A stretch of 64,000 nt of DNA from NCBI RefSeq assembly GCF_000738435.1, contig NZ_CP003984.1, positions 868,001-932,000 of the forward strand, read 5' to 3'. Shown one piece after another: positions 33,219-41,253 of the stretch; position 1 is the stretch's first letter; every line of letters starts with the position of its first letter. The stretch is from Planktomarina temperata RCA23. GTDB lineage: Bacteria > Pseudomonadota > Alphaproteobacteria > Rhodobacterales > Rhodobacteraceae. A program made the translations under genes and the position numbers. The notes beneath the pieces were generated by a model. It had not been told where the DNA came from. It made no database searches and was given only the letters and a program-made list of their open reading frames with translations.

Positions 33219-34451
33219 ATGCAGGGCCCCAAAGACGGACGATCATTGAAACCTCCACGAAGGGCTGTACCGGTGGAAAGCTGGCGGCCGGTGGCGCTTT
33301 TGGTGGCCACTGGGGTGGTCGCGGCTTTTCAGATTGGTAAAATCCCTCTGAGCCTGAATTATTTACAAAGTGACTTTGGGTTTGACTTGGTTATGGCTGG
33401 CTGGGTCGCATCGCTTTTTGCGGTTATGGGCGCGGTTTGCGCCGTGCTGCTGTCCTTTACGCTGTCGGTTTTCGGGCTCAAACCCATGCTTTTGTCGGGG
33501 TTGATGATCAGCATGTGCGCCAGTCTTTTGGGCGGTATGACCCCAGATGTGAGCTGGCTGCTTGTGACCCGCGCTTTTGAGGGGCTTGGGTTCATCCTTT
33601 GCGTTTTATGCCTGCCGCCGCTCATTGGGCAATTGGCGCCGAAAGGACAGGCCAGCGCAGCGATGGCCTATTGGGCGATGTATTTGCCACTGGGCACCTG
33701 CGTGATGTTGCTCATCAGCGCTGTGATCTTGCCGATCTTCGGTTGGCGTGTCGTCTGGGTGGTGAGTGCCATTGCGCTTTTGGGCATGGCTTGGCTTATT
33801 GCGCGGTTGGATGTGCAGCAGAGACATTCTGGCATCAAAACAGTGCCCTTTGTACCGCAGATGGGCCTCCATGGCTGGCTTTATCTGACCGTTCTGGCGA
33901 GCTGTTTTGCAGTATATTCGGCGCAATATTATGTTTTTGCGAATTTTCTACCAAAGATTTTTCGAGAGTTGTCAACGGACAACATGTTTCAAATTGCGGC
34001 AGTAACGGCGATTTTCATTGCGCTGAATGCCGGGGGGAATTTTTTCTCTGGTATTTTGCACCGCGCCGGTGTCGCCTCTTGGGCGTTGATTTGTACCGCA
34101 TCTGTGGGATTGGCGCTTTTGGCTCCTCTTGTGTTGGCGGAGGCTGCGCCTATAGGGCTGCGACTTGCGGCGTCAGCTCTGTTGTCCTTTGTTTCCGGCT
34201 TCGTGCCCAGCTCCCTTTTTGCGGCTATTCCACGGCTATCGGCCGCGCCATCTGTGCGAACATTTATCAACGCTGGATTGGTACAGGCCTCAGCAATTGG
34301 GCAATTGATCGGCGCGCCACTTGTGGGCTTTGTCGTTGCGCGTTCAGAAAGTTGGTTGGCTGCGGCACCCCTTATTTGGGGTGCTGCTGGATTGATATTT
34401 TTGGCCGCCATGGCTTTGCGTATATTATCCAAAGACATGCCGGATCTGTAA
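33219..34451 (+). CDS. Major facilitator superfamily transporter
   Basis: A 410 aa membrane protein with about twelve hydrophobic segments in two halves. The cytoplasmic loop between helices 2 and 3 and the SVFGLKPMLLSGLMISM region fit MFS. It starts 9 bp after the dioxygenase stop and probably closes the operon. NarK/CynX-like and aromatic-acid MFS families are both possible; substrate unknown. Confidence 0.83.
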   Translation: MQGPKDGRSLKPPRRAVPVESWRPVALLVATGVVAAFQIGKIPLSLNYLQSDFGFDLVMAGWVASLFAVMGAVCAVLLSFTLSVFGLKPMLLSGLMISMCASLLGGMTPDVSWLLVTRAFEGLGFILCVLCLPPLIGQLAPKGQASAAMAYWAMYLPLGTCVMLLISAVILPIFGWRVVWVVSAIALLGMAWLIARLDVQQRHSGIKTVPFVPQMGLHGWLYLTVLASCFAVYSAQYYVFANFLPKIFRELSTDNMFQIAAVTAIFIALNAGGNFFSGILHRAGVASWALICTASVGLALLAPLVLAEAAPIGLRLAASALLSFVSGFVPSSLFAAIPRLSAAPSVRTFINAGLVQASAIGQLIGAPLVGFVVARSESWLAAAPLIWGAAGLIFLAAMALRILSKDMPDL

Positions 34452-34529
34452 GTTTTGTGGGAGGGGCGCTAGGGATGGTGTTCGCTTAAATTTAGGTAAC
34501 GCGGGCAGGGCAGGTTGAAGGTGATCACG

Positions 34530-34691
34530 GAATATTTGGAGAAGAAGTGCGGCGGAATGGGTGTAGAACAACTTAAGGAACTGAAGCGGCTACAAAAAGA
34601 GAACGAGCGCCTACGTCCGAAGCCACGACACCGATGGACCAAAGGCCAATCATGCACAAACTTTCTTGGACCACTTAAGTGAGGCTGCTCA
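34530..34691 (+). mobile_element. IS3-family relic: OrfA fragment joined to the element's right end
   Basis: The frame from about 34530 reads EYLEKKCGGMGVEQLKELK and then RLQKENERLR, the leucine-zipper end of IS3-group OrfA. It then jumps at about 34618 to a block identical over 39 bp (34619-34657) to the second relic at 63529-63567 and to a terminal inverted-repeat-like end finishing TGAGGCTGCTCA (34680-34691). The middle of the element (most of OrfB) is missing, so it is a deleted, inactive copy. Confidence 0.78.
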
Positions 34692-34748
34692 CGTCCTTAA
34701 ATCTATAAAAACCTTTATTTTTAATGCAAAGCAACATAAAATCATTTT

Positions 34749-35183
34749 ATGAAACCTACCATCATAATTTCGGCTTTTGTGGTCGCAGCTGTCCTTAGCT
34801 ATTCATTTTGGCCGGATGGAGAAAAAACGAGCGCTTTTGACCATGTCGAAAGCGTCGAAGCTGCGCCGCTGGCCATGGTTTTGTTGCCTGACAGCCTGTC
34901 ACAGCACGCTCAGATCGGCAAACTTGGTTTTGAAGCAAAATGCGCGAGTTGCCACGGCGTAAACGCGGCAGGCAAGGATGGGTTAGCGCCACCTTTGATA
35001 CATAAGATTTACGAGCCAAGCCATCACGCTGACGAGAGCTTTCAACGGGCCGTTGCATTGGGTGTTCAGGCCCACCATTGGCGCTTTGGTAATATGCTAG
35101 CGATTGAAGGTTTGACGAGAGGTGATGTCACCATGATCATCACTTATATTCGAGAATTACAACGTGCCAATGGGATCAATTGA
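34749..35183 (+). CDS. Membrane-anchored or secreted cytochrome c
   Basis: A 144 aa protein with an N-terminal hydrophobic segment (about 4-20: IIISAFVVAAVLSYSFW) and a single class I haem site CASCHG at about residues 78-83. A candidate axial Met is in RFGNMLAIEG. It is the first gene of a three-gene set with CopC and CopD homologues (gap 34 bp), which suggests a role in periplasmic copper redox or in a small electron-transfer chain. No other oxidase genes are near. Confidence 0.82.
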   Translation: MKPTIIISAFVVAAVLSYSFWPDGEKTSAFDHVESVEAAPLAMVLLPDSLSQHAQIGKLGFEAKCASCHGVNAAGKDGLAPPLIHKIYEPSHHADESFQRAVALGVQAHHWRFGNMLAIEGLTRGDVTMIITYIRELQRANGIN

Positions 35184-35217
35184 TCGTCTGTAACAAAACA
35201 AATAGCGGGGACTAACG

Positions 35218-35562
35218 ATGAAGATTATTCTATGCGCCGGAGCTATTGCAATTTGGGCAACAACCGCTGTGGCCCACTCCCCCCTCGATGGAACAACACC
35301 CACCAATGGGTCAATCGTGTCGGAAATGCCAGTCGAAGTTTTGATGGACTTCAAAGGTGATATTCGCCTTACGCGGGTAACATTATCACATGCCGACAGT
35401 CGCGCAATCAACGTGGATCTAGGCGGACAGAAAACCTTTGCTCAAGAATTTGCTTTGCCCATGCAAGATATGGGGCCGGGGAGCTATGTGGTTGAGTGGC
35501 GCGGACTTGGGGCGGATGGTCATGCCTTAAATGGCACGTTCAATTTCACTGTAAAACAATGA
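35218..35562 (+). CDS. copC: Copper-binding periplasmic protein CopC
   Basis: A 114 aa protein with a signal peptide cut after VAHA-type residues (ATTAVAHSPLDG). The mature N-terminal His (AHSPLDGTTP) and the C-terminal DGHALNGTFNFTV motif are the two ends of the CopC beta-barrel and supply copper ligands. Size is normal for CopC. The stop overlaps the CopD start (ATGA), so the two proteins are made together. Confidence 0.9.
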   Translation: MKIILCAGAIAIWATTAVAHSPLDGTTPTNGSIVSEMPVEVLMDFKGDIRLTRVTLSHADSRAINVDLGGQKTFAQEFALPMQDMGPGSYVVEWRGLGADGHALNGTFNFTVKQ

Positions 35563-36410
35563 TGCTTGATATTTTTGGTCTGGCGGCCATCATTACGAAA
35601 TTTTCACTTTATCTCGGTGTTTTAACGGCAACCGGGACGGTCATGGCGACGCGAATATTTCAACTGGATCGAACAAATGGTCTGGCTGCGGCATTTGCGT
35701 GTTTAGGACTGATTGCCGCGATTTTTGCGTTTTTACTGCGCGGTGCCAACCTGACCGGTGATGCCAGCGGTATGATTGATCCTGAAATGCTCGGCCTCCT
35801 ATGGGCGACCCCGGTTGGTACAGCGTTAATCGCGCGTGTTTTAGGCCTATGTCTTCTCATCCTAGGTTTATTCCTTGGGCGCGTTGGGATTTGGATTTCC
35901 ATGTTGGGGGGCGTCATTGCCGTTGGGTCTTTCGGCCAGGTCGGCCATATCTCTGACCGTGCGGCTTTGCTTTTGGACCTCACATTGCTGATACACTTGT
36001 TAGCAATTGCGCTTTGGATTGGCATTCTCACACCGCTGAGACGTTTGGCATCATCTGGCAAAACCTATGTTGCGGCTGCGACCGTTGGGCATCAGTTTGG
36101 TGTTATCGCTTCGTTTACTGTTCCCGGGCTGATTGTCGCGGGAATCTACATGAGTTACCATCTGATTGGATCTCTCGCAGCGCTTATAGAAACTGAATAT
36201 GGGCGGGCGTTGATTGTCAAAACTTTGCTGCTGGGCTTACTTTTGGTGCTTGCCGCTGCAAATAAACTTAGGTTCGTTCCTGCGCTTCGCTCGGGCGATC
36301 CATCCGCAGCGCGCCATCTATCCAACTCCATACAGGTTGAATGGGTGATTATAAGTGCCTTGCTCGGCACGACAGCCGTTTTGACAACAAATCTTACTTT
36401 ACCCCTATGA
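35559..36410 (+). CDS. copD: Copper resistance / uptake membrane protein CopD
   Basis: A 283 aa inner-membrane protein with about eight hydrophobic helices. The start at 35559 overlaps the CopC stop; a longer frame into CopC is spurious. CopD-family residues are GQVGHISDRAALLLDLTLLIHLLAIALWIGIL (conserved His and Trp) and VPGLIVAGIYMSYHLIG. Together with CopC it moves copper across the inner membrane. Confidence 0.88.
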   Translation: MMLDIFGLAAIITKFSLYLGVLTATGTVMATRIFQLDRTNGLAAAFACLGLIAAIFAFLLRGANLTGDASGMIDPEMLGLLWATPVGTALIARVLGLCLLILGLFLGRVGIWISMLGGVIAVGSFGQVGHISDRAALLLDLTLLIHLLAIALWIGILTPLRRLASSGKTYVAAATVGHQFGVIASFTVPGLIVAGIYMSYHLIGSLAALIETEYGRALIVKTLLLGLLLVLAAANKLRFVPALRSGDPSAARHLSNSIQVEWVIISALLGTTAVLTTNLTLPL

Positions 36411-36752
36411 TATATAATATGCGACGACACCCCTGTTATCGACCTGCGCCGCTTTAAGCGGCCCGTATTCGGGATGCAGCTTTCATAGGCTTTGGCGAGG
36501 TCCAAATCCTCTAGCGACTTGGCGGACGTCACCCGCTGTTGAGTGCCATAGTCTGTGTGCTGTGGTGCAACCCGTGCCATCAAATCCGCGGCATTGAACC
36601 GGGACAGGTCAAAATGATGGTGTCGAGCCGGGGCCGGTCCGGGCGATCAAATGCCTGCGCTGAAACACTGGACGCAGACCGCCATGCAGGCTGGCTTTTT
36701 TAAATCTCCCTCCATAAGTTCATAGTTAACCTAAATAGGTGAGTTTAAACGC
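36411..36752. other. Gap of 342 bp with palindrome and possibly decayed coding sequence
   Basis: Holds a 7-bp-arm palindrome GCCGCTTTAAGCGGC (36448-36462). A minus-strand frame reading ADLMARVAPQHTDYGTQQ and on through SAKSLEDLDLAKAYES looks coding-like. It runs into copD at one end and meets a stop at the other, with no start signal. I cannot name its family; it may be a pseudogene fragment. Confidence 0.4.
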
Positions 36753-37184
36753 ATGATCAAAAATATATATATCGCAGGCCCATTGTTCAACGCGCATGAG
36801 AGAAGCTATCTCGAGCTTATCGCTGCCGAATTGGAAGGGCGTGGCTACAATTGCTTTTTGCCCCATAGGGATCAATCCGGAATTGATGACTCTGAGTTGG
36901 AAGGCACGAATTTGAGCCAAGGCACAAAGGATAAAATCTTTAATGCTGATCTGACGGCATTGAAGGCGGCGGACTTAACAGTTGCGCTGATAACGGGTCA
37001 GGACATCGACTCCGGTACGGCGGCTGAAATTGGCTTCACCTACGCGAAGGATCGGCCCATCATAGCAATTACAGCCTATGAAAGACGATTTAGGAATTTA
37101 TTTGTGGACGGAATGATCAGCAAAACAGTAAATGATGTTGATGACCTTCTTCCTGCGATTTCATCCCTCAACCCGCAGGGCTGA
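36753..37184 (+). CDS. Nucleoside 2-deoxyribosyltransferase-like protein
   Basis: A 143 aa protein with the N-deoxyribosyltransferase fold. KNIYIAGPLFN at the N-terminus and the active-site strand-helix DSGTAAEIGFTYAKDRP (about 97-113, catalytic Glu in AAEIG) are clear. The family exchanges or cleaves bases on 2'-deoxynucleosides. It stands alone with a promoter-like AT-rich region upstream. Either nucleotide salvage or a 2'-deoxynucleoside 5'-phosphate hydrolase activity is possible. Confidence 0.8.
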   Translation: MIKNIYIAGPLFNAHERSYLELIAAELEGRGYNCFLPHRDQSGIDDSELEGTNLSQGTKDKIFNADLTALKAADLTVALITGQDIDSGTAAEIGFTYAKDRPIIAITAYERRFRNLFVDGMISKTVNDVDDLLPAISSLNPQG

Positions 37185-37274
37185 CCCTGAAGGCACAAAA
37201 CATCTCTCCTCATTGATGCTGATGAGTGCCTGTCAGACAATGCAAATTTGCTGAGGGGATGCGGGAGAGCTTGA

Positions 37275-37532
37275 TTAATCCCGCTTCATAACGGGAGTGG
37301 CTTCAAAATGACCCATCTCAAGGATTGGATCAAAAGCTGCATCTAATGACTCAAAGCTGTCTGTTTCACATATGATGAAGTTTGTATGGATGAGCCGATT
37401 TGAGTATTGCCCATGAACTTTAATTCCATGGTCACCCAAGTTCGCTAACGTATTTTTATAAAGGTCTGCTTTTGTTGGGTGATGCACCTGACATGTCGAG
37501 TAATCGTGCGTAACTTTTACCATAAATAACAT
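37275..37532 (-). CDS. Small DUF3303-like protein
   Basis: An 85 aa protein: MLFMVKVTHDYSTCQ at the start, then a helix, then a beta hairpin (IICETDSFESLDAAF) and FEATPVMKRD at the end. Order of strands and helices fits a ferredoxin-like dimeric barrel similar to DUF3303. It is followed on the same strand by two more genes for small proteins. Function unknown. Confidence 0.6.
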   Translation of the reverse strand: MLFMVKVTHDYSTCQVHHPTKADLYKNTLANLGDHGIKVHGQYSNRLIHTNFIICETDSFESLDAAFDPILEMGHFEATPVMKRD

Positions 37533-37571
37533 CGATAACTTGCCTTTCTTAGGGGAGCCTTAAGCTCGCAA

Positions 37572-37859
37572 TTATTTCACGGTGGTGTATACTAAATCGC
37601 CACTTAACGGGATTGTATGCCTGTTTACGGAATCGAACTCCTGTAGAAGATGTCGCTGACTGTCCAGGAACGTAACGCCCTCGGCGGCATCCTGAGCCAG
37701 GATATTGGCATCTCGTATGACGATCGCGTGCAACTCTTCGCCCGATTTCATTAGGTGGAAAACTCGGTGCTTTGTTTCATTGTATGCGCTTAAGTTGGCA
37801 GCAAATTCATCAAGACACCCTGGCTTAGGTTTGAACTTGATAATTGATAGCTTTTGCAT
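37572..37859 (-). CDS. Small ABM-like (dimeric alpha/beta barrel) protein
   Basis: A 95 aa protein. ATG at 37859 follows GGAGG by 6 nt and is preferred to one 4 codons earlier. MQKLSIIKFKPKPGCLDEFAANL and then HAIVIRDANILAQ have the beta-alpha-beta-beta pattern of antibiotic-biosynthesis-monooxygenase-like domains. No catalytic residue can be assigned. Confidence 0.6.
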   Translation of the reverse strand: MQKLSIIKFKPKPGCLDEFAANLSAYNETKHRVFHLMKSGEELHAIVIRDANILAQDAAEGVTFLDSQRHLLQEFDSVNRHTIPLSGDLVYTTVK

Positions 37860-37898
37860 GTGGACCTCCAAGAGTTAACATTTCATCTAATTGTCAAA

Positions 37899-38228
37899 TT
37901 AACGACGACTATCGTAGATCAAAGTCGGCATTGGCGGTGGTGGTGCCGCCATATCTAGACCATGGACATCCATCGCACCCTCAGCGAATTCTGGTGGCAG
38001 ATCGGCCATCATTTTCGCAAAACCAGCAGCTGGATCATCGCCTTCAAACGTTAAGATCACGAAATCTCCTGCGGGTGTTTCTTGGAGAAATGACCGTTCA
38101 TGCAATCCAGCTCCAGTCCTGATCGCGTCCGCCTCAGCTTTGTTATCACCGGTCATCTGCGCCATCATTGCAAGCCAAGTGTCTTTCTTTCCTGGCAAAA
38201 TGGGCATCATCATTGCGATCATCGCCAT
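37899..38228 (-). CDS. Small hypothetical protein with a dimeric alpha/beta-barrel pattern
   Basis: A 109 aa protein beginning MAMIAMMMPILPGKKDTWLAM, the first strand and helix of an ABM-like fold, then GDFVILTFEGDDPAAGFAKMM, a second strand pair and helix, and a Pro-rich end (APPPPMPTLIY). AAGGG lies 10 nt before the ATG. First of three small co-directional genes. Confidence 0.55.
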   Translation of the reverse strand: MAMIAMMMPILPGKKDTWLAMMAQMTGDNKAEADAIRTGAGLHERSFLQETPAGDFVILTFEGDDPAAGFAKMMADLPPEFAEGAMDVHGLDMAAPPPPMPTLIYDSRR

Positions 38229-38639
38229 ATTTGATTTTCCCTTAAATGGATTTATGGCTCAATTAAAAACGTTTAAAAATAAAAATCCACGGCATATGTT
38301 GAACTGGTTTTGCCGAATTTCAGACATAAGCCGATGATTGCTAAGGCGGCATATTGAAGTGTAAAATTGCGAAAATTTTGCTTTGAAACAGAGCCGCCTT
38401 AAACACCCCCAACGAATTCGAGTTTAACAGAGCCCGAATAGTGAGCTTGGCGGTTTGGTAAAGGCTGAGTGAATGTCTAATATTAAACCTTCATATACCG
38501 AAATCATGGCCTAGAAAATTCGCACAAGATGGAAAAAATTAGAGTCGCTCCACTTTGAAAAACGGTTTTCAGAGGGCACAATAAGGAACATTGCTTTCAA
38601 TAGTAATAGAAGCGATTAATCTTACACTACGGTCCGGCA
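38229..38639. other. AT-rich gap of 411 bp
   Basis: No gene recognised. It contains a 9-bp inverted repeat TAAGGCGGC (38342-38350) / GCCGCCTTA (38393-38401) around an AT-rich core with a smaller AAAATTTT palindrome. That could be an extended hairpin or a remnant of a small repeat. Confidence 0.4.
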
Positions 38640-38996
38640 ATGGGACAAAAGAATTCTTGCATGCGCGCAACTTTCAAATGCACTTGGGCGGAGATGATCG
38701 CCAGGCTTGAACATCACATGTCCACTATAAGTGCGGTGCACACTGGTTGGACTGTCGCAAAAGAAAGTGATCACTCCTTTGTAGTCCTGGCCAATATCAC
38801 AGATTTTTCAGCACTCAGTGAACCGATGATGAATGAAGAGCAGGTGCAGCGGGATAAAAACAACGGCGCCGAGTACACCGCCGATACGATGCAGCCAATG
38901 GGTGGGTGGGCCAAGGTTCATGCTCTCCGTTATGAGCACAAAACTTTGAAGGGCTTTGTGTTGTGCAGTTTTTTTTCAATAAAATCATCACGGTAA
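38640..38996 (+). CDS. Small hypothetical protein, possibly degraded ABM-like
   Basis: A 118 aa frame. The middle (HTGWTVAKESDHSFVVLANI and MMNEEQVQRDKNNGAEYT) resembles the second half of small dimeric alpha/beta-barrel proteins. The N-terminal 25 and C-terminal 25 residues do not, and there is no good ribosome binding site. Probably a gene broken at one or both ends. Confidence 0.4.
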   Translation: MGQKNSCMRATFKCTWAEMIARLEHHMSTISAVHTGWTVAKESDHSFVVLANITDFSALSEPMMNEEQVQRDKNNGAEYTADTMQPMGGWAKVHALRYEHKTLKGFVLCSFFSIKSSR

Positions 38997-39032
38997 AACG
39001 AGCGTTTGAAAACAGTATTGATGTCTGTGCCT

Positions 39033-40403
39033 TCAACCTCTCAAGGCGCGCCCAGCGATACGGCCAAGCACCGCTGCGGCAAGCAGGCCATTGCCTGACA
39101 AATAGCCACGATCACCGCTGCCGGAGACACCACAGGCTGCGCCGCCACCGGCGTATAAATTCGAGATCACCCCGCCATTTTTTCGGATCACCCGTGCGGA
39201 TGCGTCCACCTGCAGCCCGCCTTGCGTGTGAAAAAGTGCGCCCGTGACGCGCACGCCGCAAAAGGGTGGACTGAGTAGCGTTTCACCAAAGGTTCGGCCA
39301 AAACGGTCAGTGCCGTTTGGCGAGATCTCTGCAATCGTTTTGCTGAGGGTGTCAGCAGGTAGACCAAGAGCTTGGGCCAGCCCTTCGAGCGTGCCTGAAC
39401 TCTTGATAGCCCCCTCAGATTTGGCGCGTTTAAAGTCCTCAAATTGCTCTGCGATTTCTGCGATGCGCTCATCAAAAATAGCATAGGCTACACCCTGTGC
39501 TTGCGATAGCACTGCCCGTGCCGCTTCGGAGTAGCCTTGGGCTTCATTCCAAAACCGCTCGCCCGCAGCGTTTACTTGCACACCGCCCTCTGTGATGGTT
39601 GCCCATGTGATGAGAATACCATGCGGATGGGCGACATTTCCGTGCCCCTGAAACGCCCCGAGGTGTTCCGTTGCCGCGCCGATCTGACTGGCCCAAAGCA
39701 CAGCTTCGCCTCGGTTGCCGTCGTGGCCGAACCAAAGCCCATTTTCAATGTCAGGCATATGCTCCGACACCAGCGCGCGATTGCCGCCAAAGCCGTTGCA
39801 GGCAAGGATCAGCCGGTCGCAGCCAATCGTCTCAATGCCGCCATCAGGGCGCAGGGCAGCGACGCCATGAACCAAGCCATCCGCGAAATAAAGCGTTTCT
39901 GCACGACGCCCACAAATAATGTCGATACCCGCCCGTTCGGCTGCGCTTCTCAGAGCATCAATCAACTCACTGCCCGCTCGGGTCGGCAAGCCATGCATTC
40001 GGCGGCTTGAATGGCCAGGGTAATCAAAATCGTCGACCAGCGAAAAGGCAAGACCATGCGTTTGTGTCAACCAGTCGATCACCTCAGCTGCATTTTGCGC
40101 CAAAAGATCGACCAGCGCTTGGTTGTTTTCTTGATGGGCCTTCGCTTGAATATCGGCTGCAAATAGGGCGGTGCTATCCTTTATTCCCGCGGCCTGTTGA
40201 ATTTTTGTCCCCGCGGCAGGGATCAATCCAGCAGAGAGCGCCGTCGATCCAGACGGAACCGCATCTGCTTCTATCACCAAAACCTCTTGTCCCGCCTCCA
40301 TTGCTGACAGGGCGGCGATCAGGCCGCAGGCACCAGCTCCGACGATCAGAGTTTCGACCGTAAAGTCGAATTTCTGGGGGGGCTCCTTAACCGTTGGAGC
40401 CAT
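39033..40403 (-). CDS. FAD-dependent oxidoreductase of the fumarate reductase / KstD family
   Basis: A 456 aa flavoprotein. The start at 40403 (MAPTVKEPPQKFDF) is inside the end of the previous gene; a further upstream ATG would overlap more. The FAD motif is LIVGAGACGLIAAL followed by EAD, and GSTALSAGLIPAAG is the second FAD contact. Near the C-terminus GGLQVDASARVI and NLYAGGGAACGVSGSGDRGYLSGNGLLAA fit this family. The enzymes reduce or oxidise a C-C bond next to a carboxylate. Last gene of a coupled operon with HyuAB and a PEP-mutase-type lyase. Confidence 0.84.
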   Translation of the reverse strand: MAPTVKEPPQKFDFTVETLIVGAGACGLIAALSAMEAGQEVLVIEADAVPSGSTALSAGLIPAAGTKIQQAAGIKDSTALFAADIQAKAHQENNQALVDLLAQNAAEVIDWLTQTHGLAFSLVDDFDYPGHSSRRMHGLPTRAGSELIDALRSAAERAGIDIICGRRAETLYFADGLVHGVAALRPDGGIETIGCDRLILACNGFGGNRALVSEHMPDIENGLWFGHDGNRGEAVLWASQIGAATEHLGAFQGHGNVAHPHGILITWATITEGGVQVNAAGERFWNEAQGYSEAARAVLSQAQGVAYAIFDERIAEIAEQFEDFKRAKSEGAIKSSGTLEGLAQALGLPADTLSKTIAEISPNGTDRFGRTFGETLLSPPFCGVRVTGALFHTQGGLQVDASARVIRKNGGVISNLYAGGGAACGVSGSGDRGYLSGNGLLAAAVLGRIAGRALRG

Positions 40404-41253
40404 AATAACGCGCACCTTTTTTGAGCATATCAGCCGTACCAATCACAGCGTTGAGGCCATCGAAATCAAACATTCGCTCTCCAAATGGCTTGTTGGAGCC
40501 ATGTTTGGCGAGGCTTTGGTAATAGTCTTGCGTCGTGCGTGCGATTGCGCGCACGATGCCACCAGGGAAAATTACAATGGAGAAACCAAGATCTTCCAGA
40601 TCATCGGCGCTCGTAATGGGGGTTGCCCCCCCTTCAACCATATTCGCCAAAAGTGGGATGCGCTTAGAGAAGCGCGCTGCAATTTGTTCCAATTGGGCTC
40701 GGTCCTGTGGTGCTTCAATGAACAACACATCCGCGCCGGCTTCAAGATAGGCCTCAGCACGATCTTCGGCAGCGCCGAAGCCCTCCACGGCAATGGCGTC
40801 AGTGCGCGCGATGATCAGTGTTTCGTCAGAGCTTCGGGCGTCGGCCATGGCCGCAATTTTCCCAACCATTTCCCCAGTGGAGATCAGCGACTTTTCGGAC
40901 AGGTGACCACAGCGTTTTGGGAAGGTTTGATCTTCGATTTGCAGAGCAGATGCGCCTGCGCGCTCATAAAGCCGCATTGTGCGTTGTGCATTGAGCGCAT
41001 TTCCAAAACCTGTATCGGCATCAATGATCACAGGTAGAGATGTGCGATCGGCAATCAGCATCATTGTATCCGCCATTTCAGAGGCAGTTGTCAGCCCAAT
41101 ATCCGGTCGCCCCAGGCGTGTATAGGCGACAGCAGCCCCGCTTAGGTAAAGCGCCTCAAAGCCGGCCGCCTCTGCAAGCGAGGCTGTAAGCCCGTCGTAA
41201 ACGCCTGGCATAACGACGATTTTTTTATTCTGAAAACGAGTTTTAAGGCTCAT
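40387..41253 (-). CDS. Isocitrate lyase / PEP mutase family enzyme (methylisocitrate or dimethylmalate lyase-like)
   Basis: A 288 aa TIM-barrel enzyme. MPGVYDGLTASLAEAAGFEALYLSG at the N-terminus, DADTGFGNALN (Mg-binding Asp) and FPKRCGH (catalytic Cys loop, as in 2-methylisocitrate lyase) are clear. Members cleave C-C bonds in 2-hydroxy acids such as methylisocitrate, oxaloacetate or 2,3-dimethylmalate. It overlaps the isochorismatase-like gene by 4 bp and the flavoprotein gene by 17 bp. The presence of LeuC/D-like hydratase genes in the same locus makes a substituted malate a plausible substrate. Confidence 0.85.
   Translation of the reverse strand: MSLKTRFQNKKIVVMPGVYDGLTASLAEAAGFEALYLSGAAVAYTRLGRPDIGLTTASEMADTMMLIADRTSLPVIIDADTGFGNALNAQRTMRLYERAGASALQIEDQTFPKRCGHLSEKSLISTGEMVGKIAAMADARSSDETLIIARTDAIAVEGFGAAEDRAEAYLEAGADVLFIEAPQDRAQLEQIAARFSKRIPLLANMVEGGATPITSADDLEDLGFSIVIFPGGIVRAIARTTQDYYQSLAKHGSNKPFGERMFDFDGLNAVIGTADMLKKGARYYGSNG

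Noticed and set aside
36155-36583. Minus-strand frame of 142 codons across the end of copD
   Set aside because: Half of it is the antisense of copD and no start signal is seen; the non-overlapping half is only noted as possible decayed coding sequence.
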